Of a stretch of 56,048 nucleotides of DNA, positions 46,233 through 53,900 are shown piece after piece; within the stretch, counting starts at the first letter, position 1, and each line of letters starts with the position of its first letter. The position numbers and the translations under genes were made by a program. The stretch comes from an uncultured Saprospiraceae bacterium (GTDB lineage Bacteria; Bacteroidota; Bacteroidia; Chitinophagales; Saprospiraceae). The stretch lies in NCBI GenBank assembly GCA_938018185.1, contig CALIIW010000062.1:1-56048 (forward strand), given 5' to 3'. The notes under the pieces were generated by a model. The model saw only the letters and a program-made list of their open reading frames with translations. It made no database searches and was not told the DNA's origin.

Positions 46233-46418
46233 ATAAATATATGTTGTTAGGAAATGTAAAGGTTAACAGCTATTGAGGACTATTCAAGTTTACCATGTCA
46301 TAATTTTTTACTTCCTTTGTATTCCCTTTAAAATGGACTGATTTTTGCTCCGAAAACCTTTATATAATCGTTTTTTTTAATTTTAAATCGAATATTCCTA
46401 ACATACTATACCACGAGA

Positions 46419-47354
46419 ATGGGCAAACTGACCTTTATAATTGCTTTTGTTTGTATATATACGCTAAGTTTTTCGCAGCAAACTCCCTTATTCACCCAAT
46501 ACAGAGATAACGGTTCCATAATAAATCCCGCCATGATTGGTGCGGATTACTTGATCCGCGAATACAATGTATCTGTAGGTGCTACATTCCGAACCCAATG
46601 GGTAGGATTAGAAAATCACCCTGTTACTCAATCTTTGAAAGGAGACTATATCTATGAAAATAGAGGTGTATCTATTTTGTCAGGTGCATATCTCATAAAT
46701 GATCAAACCGGACCAACTGGTCTAACTGGCTTATATGGTAAAATAGGAGGAATATTATCTGATGATCCTTATTGGGGAGGATTAGCATTTGCCATCACTG
46801 TTGGGGTGCAACAATTTAGAATTAAGACAAGTGAAATCATTCTAAGAGATCCAGGAGATGTTTTAACTGCTGATGACCAAAATAAAATAACACCAGACGT
46901 TGGTTTGGGAATTTTCTATTATAAAAATCTCGATGGAGGGCCATTTGAAAACGATTTTGTTTACGGTGGACTTTCTATCCCGCAGGTTCTAGGGCTGAAT
47001 CTAAACTTCGATGATGGCACTGGAGAGTTTAATTTAAAAAGAACACAACATATTTATGCGGTTGCTGGTGGATACAAATTCCTTAAATCAGGATCTTATC
47101 TACAACCTTCTGTTTGGGTGAGATATGTAAATGCAGCTCCCATTAGTATCGATTTTAATTTAAGATATCAAATTATTGATGAAATTTATATTGGTGGTGG
47201 TTCTAGTTTAAGTGGCAATTTTCATTTCGAAGCAGGATTTATAATTGCTGATCAATTGAGAATAGGTTATGGATATGATTATCCTTTTAACACTATTGGG
47301 CCGGTAGGTGGGTCAAGCCATGAAATAAGTTTAAACTTTGCTTTCGAAAGATAA
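46419..47354 (+). CDS. PorP/SprF family outer-membrane protein (second copy)
   Basis: This is a second member of the PorP/SprF family, with a signal peptide ending LSFSQ followed by QTPLFTQYRDNGSIINPAM, TFRTQWVGLENHPVTQSLKG and ISVxxxF-type barrel strands to the C-terminal Phe-Glu-Arg. Its 311 residues form a predicted beta-barrel. It is clearly distinct from the first copy: the conserved NPAYAG motif reads NPAMIG here. It lies 14 bases before the 1067-residue cargo gene, so the pair is probably co-transcribed and the protein may serve that cargo. No exact -7 consensus was found in 46233-46418. Confidence 0.9.
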   Translation: MGKLTFIIAFVCIYTLSFSQQTPLFTQYRDNGSIINPAMIGADYLIREYNVSVGATFRTQWVGLENHPVTQSLKGDYIYENRGVSILSGAYLINDQTGPTGLTGLYGKIGGILSDDPYWGGLAFAITVGVQQFRIKTSEIILRDPGDVLTADDQNKITPDVGLGIFYYKNLDGGPFENDFVYGGLSIPQVLGLNLNFDDGTGEFNLKRTQHIYAVAGGYKFLKSGSYLQPSVWVRYVNAAPISIDFNLRYQIIDEIYIGGGSSLSGNFHFEAGFIIADQLRIGYGYDYPFNTIGPVGGSSHEISLNFAFER

Positions 47355-47368
47355 ACAATACGAAACAA

Positions 47369-50300
47369 ATGAGAAATTTAATATATACACTGACGTTAAT
47401 TTTTGTCACTAACTTATTAGTGGGAACAAATACCATCCTTGCTCAAGATCCTGTTTTGAGCATAGAAAATAAAATGGTAAATCCAGGCGAACAGTTTTGC
47501 ACTAGCTTCACCTACTTTAGTTTTGATGATCTTGAACAAACAAGTTTTGATTTAACTTGGGACAATAGTATTTTGAAATTTTTAGAAGAAAATTCAAAAG
47601 CATCAAGTCAAGAATATTTCATTAAAAATGCGACAAAAGATAAAATTGTTTTTGATTTTAGTGAAGATCAACTGACAAACAAAGTCTCAAACTATATAGA
47701 ACAAGATATTTGCTTTGAAGCCTTAAAAGAAGGTAATGCAAATATTTTATTAACCAATGAAAAATCAGTTTACAAAAAAGGATCTAGAGTTCCTCAAGTT
47801 TTAAGTGGTGGCGAGCTTATCGTAAGTAGATTAGGACAAGCAGGAGTTTCGGTTTTTGCTTCTAGTGAGGAAGGTTCTCCTGGTGCTGATGTTTGTGTTG
47901 ATATTTCGGTAGAAGACTTTACTAATATTACGGAACTAAGATTTACACTTTCGTGGAATATTAACATCATTGAATTTGATAGGATTGATAATATGAATTT
48001 GAATGGGATGGATATTAGTGATTTCAACACTGGTGTTGGAACGCTTTTACAATTCGATTGGGATGCAACAAATACTTCTGTTGGAGAAACAGTTTCAGAT
48101 GGTACTGCAATCTTTAGTGTTTGTTTCAAAGTAATTGGTCCAAGTGGTGGATCAAGTCCAGTAGCTTTTACGACCATACCAACAATTTTCTTTGCTTCAG
48201 ATATAAATTCAAATGGAAATGATATTGGTTTGATGCCTAACAATGGCACTGTAAATATTCCAAACGTTGCACCTTTGGAGTTTGCTGACTTCAATGTTGA
48301 AGAGGAAAATTGCTTTGGACCAAACAATGGTGCTGTCGATATAACAGTAACTGGAGGACTTACCCCTTATACTTTTTCTTGGTCGAACGCTACAAGCATG
48401 GAAGACCTGAGTGGTGTTTCCGCTGGCATGTATTCTGTCACAGTAATGGATTCAAGCAATCCACCTTTATCAATTGATCGTTCGTTCACCATAGTAGACA
48501 ATACAACTGCTCCTACAGCAGATGCAGGAGCTGAAATGCAAATAGATTGTAACAACACAGAAGTAGTTCTTGATGGCGCTTTATCTTCAAGTGGTTTGAT
48601 GGTCGAATATGACTGGACCACTACCGATGGAAATATTGTTTCTGGCGGGGACACGAAAACTCCTACTGTTGATCAAGCAGGTACTTATATGATATCTGTT
48701 GTTGATGGGGAAAATGGCTGTAGTGCTGCTGCAACTGTTTTGGTATCTGAAAATAAAGTAGATCCTTCAGTAAGTGCAGGAGATGATCGAACATTATCTT
48801 GTGGACCTGATGGTATCAATTTAAATGGAGAAAATGTTGATGAATTAGCAGATGTTAGCATTACTTGGACAACCTCTGATGGGGCCATAGATAATGGAGC
48901 CAATACACTCAGCCCAGCTGTTTCTGCAGTTGGTACTTACATGATAGAACTTGTTAATAATCTTAATGGTTGTTCAGCAACAGATGAAATGATTGTTTCT
49001 GCTGCTGTAAATCCGGAGGCAATTATTGCTGAACCGGAATCTCTTAACTGTGATAGAACGGAGATTACACTTGATGGATCTGCCTCTACAAGTGGCATGT
49101 CTATTTCATATGCTTGGAGTACAAGCACAGGTGGTTTTGTTTCTGGGCAAAATTCTGCATCCCCAGTTGTTAATTTGCCTGGAGAATATACCTTAACTGT
49201 AGCAGATTCTGAAACAGAATGTACAGCAATGCAAACTGTTATTGTTCAAGGAAATACAGAACGTCCTACAGCTGATGCAGGCATGGATGCGACAATAACT
49301 TGTACAATTTTAGAGCTTACTTTAGTTGGAAGAACCGACATTGATGTGGCTACTCTAGAATGGACAGATCAAAATGGAACTGTGATATCTGATGCCGAAG
49401 AAATTGTAGTAACAACAGGAGGAGTTTTTACCTTCAGTGTTACGAATGAATTCGGTTGTACCCAAACCGACGAAGTTGAAGTGCTACTTGACAATGAAGA
49501 TCCTATTGCTGACGCAGGTGCTGGGTTTCAAATTGGATGTGAAGGGTCAACTTTAAGTTTAGATGGATCAGGCTCTTCTACAGGTGCAGATTTTGAATAT
49601 ATGTGGAGCACCTCAAATGGGATGTTAGTTTCAGGTTTTAATACTTTAACGCCAGAAGTTTCATCTGCGGGCGTATATGATCTAATAGTAACGAATACTT
49701 CAAATGGTTGCACAGCGCTTTCTTTTGTTGAAATAACTTTAAATGGAAACTTACCAGCAGCCGACGCTGGTGAAAATGCAAGTTTATGTGAAACAGCGTT
49801 TGTCCTAGCAGGTAATATTACTTCTGAAGTCACAGGAGTATGGACAACTACTTCATCTGCAACGATAAGCAACTCAATCTCAGAAAATTCTGCTGTAAGT
49901 AATCTACAGGTGGGCGCTAATTCTTTTACTTGGACTTTGTCCTCTCCAGATTGTCCTGATTATAGTTCTAGTGAAGTCATATTATTTGTAGAAGATGTGC
50001 CTTCCGCATTCGATGATCAAGAAACAATTTTCTTAGATTCATCTCAGGTAGGTTTTGATGTTTTGATAAATGATAATCTTAATTCCTCAGCAGGAGTAAG
50101 TGTTGACTTTTTAACTGCAGACCCTAACTTTATAGATCTTGGAAATGGTGTATTCAGTTATACATTTCCAAATGACTCCTTAAATTTATTTGAGTTCTCT
50201 TATTCTGTTTGTAATGATGTCTGTCCTGACCTGTGTGATACTGCTTTTGTTAGTATAGTGAGAGAAGCTAAGCCTCTTGAACCTGTTGACTTAACTCGTA

Positions 50301-50572
50301 TACCAAATGGGATAACACCAAATGGTGATGGGATGAATGATGCTTTTGTTTTTGACTTATTGCTAGCTGAACCTGATAAGTATCCAAATCCAAATCTAAG
50401 AGTATTTAATAGATGGGGTGATGTTGTCTATGAGTCAGAGCCTTATAAAAATGATTGGAGTGGAACCAACAAATCAGGTAAAGAGCTACCAGGCGGAACC
50501 TATTATTATGTTTTAAGGCTAAATATTAGTCAAGGGGACATATTAACAGGAGATATAACCATCTTGAGATAA
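47369..50572 (+). CDS. T9SS type B cargo (CHU_C) with cohesin-like, SprB-like and PKD-like modules
   Basis: The 1067-residue protein has a signal peptide ending TILAQ and two cohesin-like beta-sandwiches (about 28-150 and 155-300). One SprB-type repeat (about 312-375, CFGPNNGAVDITVTGGLTPY) follows, then about five PKD/Ig-like modules of about 85 residues (about 380-795; pattern ADAGxxxxxxC...LDGSxSSxG...W). Next is one A-type module (about 798-883) related to those in the 2944-residue protein, then a beta domain and a CHU_C domain (about 975-1067, ending TGDITILR). It is exported by T9SS and probably displayed on the surface. It follows the second PorP/SprF gene by 14 bases. No clear terminator follows the stop. 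Confidence 0.92.
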   Translation: MRNLIYTLTLIFVTNLLVGTNTILAQDPVLSIENKMVNPGEQFCTSFTYFSFDDLEQTSFDLTWDNSILKFLEENSKASSQEYFIKNATKDKIVFDFSEDQLTNKVSNYIEQDICFEALKEGNANILLTNEKSVYKKGSRVPQVLSGGELIVSRLGQAGVSVFASSEEGSPGADVCVDISVEDFTNITELRFTLSWNINIIEFDRIDNMNLNGMDISDFNTGVGTLLQFDWDATNTSVGETVSDGTAIFSVCFKVIGPSGGSSPVAFTTIPTIFFASDINSNGNDIGLMPNNGTVNIPNVAPLEFADFNVEEENCFGPNNGAVDITVTGGLTPYTFSWSNATSMEDLSGVSAGMYSVTVMDSSNPPLSIDRSFTIVDNTTAPTADAGAEMQIDCNNTEVVLDGALSSSGLMVEYDWTTTDGNIVSGGDTKTPTVDQAGTYMISVVDGENGCSAAATVLVSENKVDPSVSAGDDRTLSCGPDGINLNGENVDELADVSITWTTSDGAIDNGANTLSPAVSAVGTYMIELVNNLNGCSATDEMIVSAAVNPEAIIAEPESLNCDRTEITLDGSASTSGMSISYAWSTSTGGFVSGQNSASPVVNLPGEYTLTVADSETECTAMQTVIVQGNTERPTADAGMDATITCTILELTLVGRTDIDVATLEWTDQNGTVISDAEEIVVTTGGVFTFSVTNEFGCTQTDEVEVLLDNEDPIADAGAGFQIGCEGSTLSLDGSGSSTGADFEYMWSTSNGMLVSGFNTLTPEVSSAGVYDLIVTNTSNGCTALSFVEITLNGNLPAADAGENASLCETAFVLAGNITSEVTGVWTTTSSATISNSISENSAVSNLQVGANSFTWTLSSPDCPDYSSSEVILFVEDVPSAFDDQETIFLDSSQVGFDVLINDNLNSSAGVSVDFLTADPNFIDLGNGVFSYTFPNDSLNLFEFSYSVCNDVCPDLCDTAFVSIVREAKPLEPVDLTRIPNGITPNGDGMNDAFVFDLLLAEPDKYPNPNLRVFNRWGDVVYESEPYKNDWSGTNKSGKELPGGTYYYVLRLNISQGDILTGDITILR

Positions 50573-50804
50573 TCTTCTTCTAAAGAAAATTTCTAAAATC
50601 ATATTTATAAGTCTTCAAAACCTTGATTTTACAGTTGACGCTTTTTTAGATTTATACTTCTATTGAAATAGAACTTTTTACACATTTGATTTAATTGTGT
50701 AATGCCAATATAAACTTCACATTTACCGAGCTGACTTTTTTAGGATCACTTAATATCTATTAATGCTTAACTAAATTCATTTTTTGGATTAAATCTAAGT
50801 ATTA

Positions 50805-50841
50805 TTGTAATGATTGAATGATTATGATTCATTCATTACAA
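50805..50841 (+). repeat. Inverted repeat upstream of the third giant gene
   Basis: TTGTAATGA (50805-50813) and TCATTACAA (50833-50841) are perfect 9-base arms; between them GAATGA (50816-50821) can pair with TCATTC (50829-50834). It ends 10 bases before the first TTCCGATT repeat. Confidence 0.65.
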
Positions 50842-50851
50842 AAGTATTCCT

Positions 50852-50894
50852 TTCCGATTACACCAAAAATTCCGATTACTCTAATATTCCGATT
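50852..50894 (+). promoter_or_regulatory. Three TTCCGATT direct repeats, period 17-18 bases
   Basis: TTCCGATTAC occurs at 50852-50861 and 50870-50879, and TTCCGATT again at 50887-50894. A spacing of 18 and 17 bases is somewhat less than two helical turns. Such repeats are typical of response-regulator or activator sites. They lie 92-134 bases before the start codon. Confidence 0.6.
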
Positions 50895-50985
50895 TGCAAA
50901 TTCAGTTTAATTGAGTTTTGTTATTGTATAAATAGCAATGCTTTGATTTAAATTTATTTAAACTTTAAACACAAAATTTGATCTC

Positions 50986-53900
50986 ATGGAATTATTAGGG
51001 AATAGAAGATTCATTCTTCTAAGAAACGCAAGTATTTTATTCTTCAAATCTTTTCTTTTTATTATTCTCATTGGCATCAATAAATATGTTGATGCGCAGA
51101 CTTGTTCTATTTCTGCCATTACAGCAGTGCCGATTTGTAATGTAAATGCAGCAGATTATTGCATAGACGTAGATTTTACAGAAGTGTCAGTTGGCCCTTC
51201 GGGAATGTTCAATGTTCAAATTGGTTCAAATTCTTTTGGACCTTTTAATTATAGTGATCCAAGACCAATAACTATATGTGATCCATCTTTAATTGGAGAT
51301 GAAGAAACAGGAATAAAGTTAATTGTAAGTGACTTTGACAATTCACCGGGAGCCACTCCTTATATAAGTGAGTTTCATTATGACAATGCAGGAGGAGATG
51401 TTGGGGAATTCATAGAGATTTCTGGCATTACTTGTACAGATTTAAGCTTATACCAATTAGAATTATATAATGGTTCTAACGGATCTTTGTATGGAAATAG
51501 TCCTATTGCGCTAGATGGAATAATACCTGATGAAGGCAATGGCTGCGGAGCAATTTCTTTTCAAATTTCTGGATTGCAAAATGGAGCTCCTGATGGCTTT
51601 GCATTGGTAGAAGTTGGAACAGGAACTGTAATTAATTTTTGGACTTATGAAGGAGTTATTACGGCAACAGCAGGTTCTGCAAATGGTATGACTAGTACAA
51701 ATGTTGGGGTTGTAGAAACATCTGCAACTCCCATTGGTTCTTCAATTGAATGGAACGGAGCCACATGGGTAGTGAATTCAGGAACTAATACAGAGGGAGC
51801 TTATAGTGGCGTAAATTGTTGCCTCGGATTCGGAGTTTTTGATGAACCTTCTTGTTGTGTTCCGCAACCAGAATTACTTTTCTTCGAGACGATTACTATT
51901 TGTGCAGGACAATGCTATGATGGGAGATTCACTTTTGGAGGAGGAAGTGCTGCAAACTGTGCTTCGCTCACTTATAATTGGTACATAGACACTTTAGCTG
52001 CTCCTGTATACTCTAGTAATATTAATTCTTTTGATCCATTCGCTTTAGGCTTGATTGATAATGAAGTACCTGGAGATTATAATTTTTATGTACAAACAGC
52101 TTGTTCCAACCTTTGTTTTATTGGGTATACTAAAGTACCTTTTTACGTTTTAGATTGTGAGTTTACTAATGATGGTTGTGGTACATGTACTTACATTTTG
52201 CAACTTTATGATGAGGGGAAAGATGGTTGGGATGGAGGCTCATTATTAGTTTCTATCAATGAAGCTTGGCCAGCACAAGAATTCAAACTTGCCCCACAAG
52301 ATTGTGGGTATCGCTCATACCCTATAGTGTTAAATGATGGTGCTTTAATTGACATTACCTATGTGCCTGGTGCAAATGATTCTGAAAACGGATACAAATT
52401 AACTTCAACAGATGCATTAGTTGTAAGAGAAGGCTTTCCGTTAAATCTAATTGGCTTGGAAGATATTGTACCAGATGTAACGACAAGATATAAAGCAGAA
52501 TGTCCTGAATGCTGCACTGATCCTGAGGAAGAATTTGTTCTTAGAGTTACAGCAGGTTCCTTTGCAGCAGATTATTCATGGGAATTAAGAAATAGATTTG
52601 GCCAAAGACTATATTTCAAAAACGCCGGAACCTATGCAACTATAGGCCAAGGAAATTCAATTGAAGAAACTATTTTTCTTGATCCCTGCCAAACCTATAA
52701 TCTGACAGCTTTTGATGCATTCAATAATGGATGGACAGGAGGAACTTGGGAAATAATTTCTACAAATCCCTGTAGAGGAATGCCCTTTGCATATACAGCA
52801 ACCGAAACAAGGTATTTAATCGCATCAGGACCAGGAGCATTCAATGATGAGATTACAAGTACATTTACCTTGCCTTGTAAACCTGAATGCCCTGAAGAAG
52901 AAACAGTCCTTGCCGATGATCTAGTAAACTGCGAAAATAATACATGGATTCCATCTACGATTACACCGAAAATATGCTATCCCAACTCTTGTCATGGAAT
53001 TACAGATCCCATAACAAATATCATATTTGAGTTTGCTGATGGAGATACAGGTTTTGGTCCTCAAGAAATTCCACTGCCACTTATGAATGTTCCTGTTGGG
53101 AAAAACATATTAATTTATGAAACAACTTATTCAGATGGTCAAATTGTAAGATGTACAAGTGTATTAAATGTTATCAGCACCGAAAATCCAACATTGACCT
53201 GCAACGATCTGGTCCACGTAACCTTACTTCAAGATCTAGATGAATGTGAAACAATAGTCTTACCTGATCACGTCTTGGAAAATACTGGCGTTTGTGAAGG
53301 CCAATTTGAAGTCATCATTGAAGATCAAAATGGAACCGAAATTGGTAATACTGTAAATACAAGTCACGCAGGACAAACATTGACTTATGTCGTTCGGCAA
53401 ATAGGTTCCAACAATAACAATATTTGTTGGGGTGAAATATTTATAGAGGATAAAGATGCGCCAATTTTAGAATGTTTTGAATATACCATTCCTTGCCATC
53501 ACCCAGAAAGAATGAATGAATTTTGGGAGCATACAGAAGTTTTTCTTGCAGATTCAACAGAGATGCCAGCGAACATCGCAGGAGGTACTGCTGCAATTCC
53601 TTCTGTTACAACAATTCCAATTCCTTCAGTTGGTTGTGCGCCTTTAGGCGAAATAATTTTTGATGTAAATTTAAAACTTGCGATAGAGCATTCAGATTTA
53701 GAAGATTTGCAAATAGAATTATTAGCGCCAGACGGCACCTCGGTTACATTGATGAACTATGGAAATTGTAATGCTGGTTTCTTTAATCTTGATGCAACTT
53801 TCAATAGTGATGCCCCAACACCAGTTTCTTCAGCCTGTGTTGGATTAAACCCGGGCTTAAGTGGAGATTTGAGTCCTACCCAAACATTGGATGTTTTTAA

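Larger units (their letters stand above)
50573..50985. promoter_or_regulatory. Long regulatory-looking gap before the third giant gene
   Basis: This 413-base gap contains no gene. Its right half holds an inverted repeat (50805-50841) and three direct repeats of TTCCGATT (50852-50894). No exact TAnnTTTG box was found on the plus strand, which sets it apart from the housekeeping promoters in the window. Confidence 0.6.

Noticed and set aside
47794-49872. Minus-strand frames of 63-177 codons opposite the second cargo gene
   Set aside because: They are shadows of a continuous secreted-protein frame with clear modules; Ser/Thr/Pro-rich composition is typical of such shadows.
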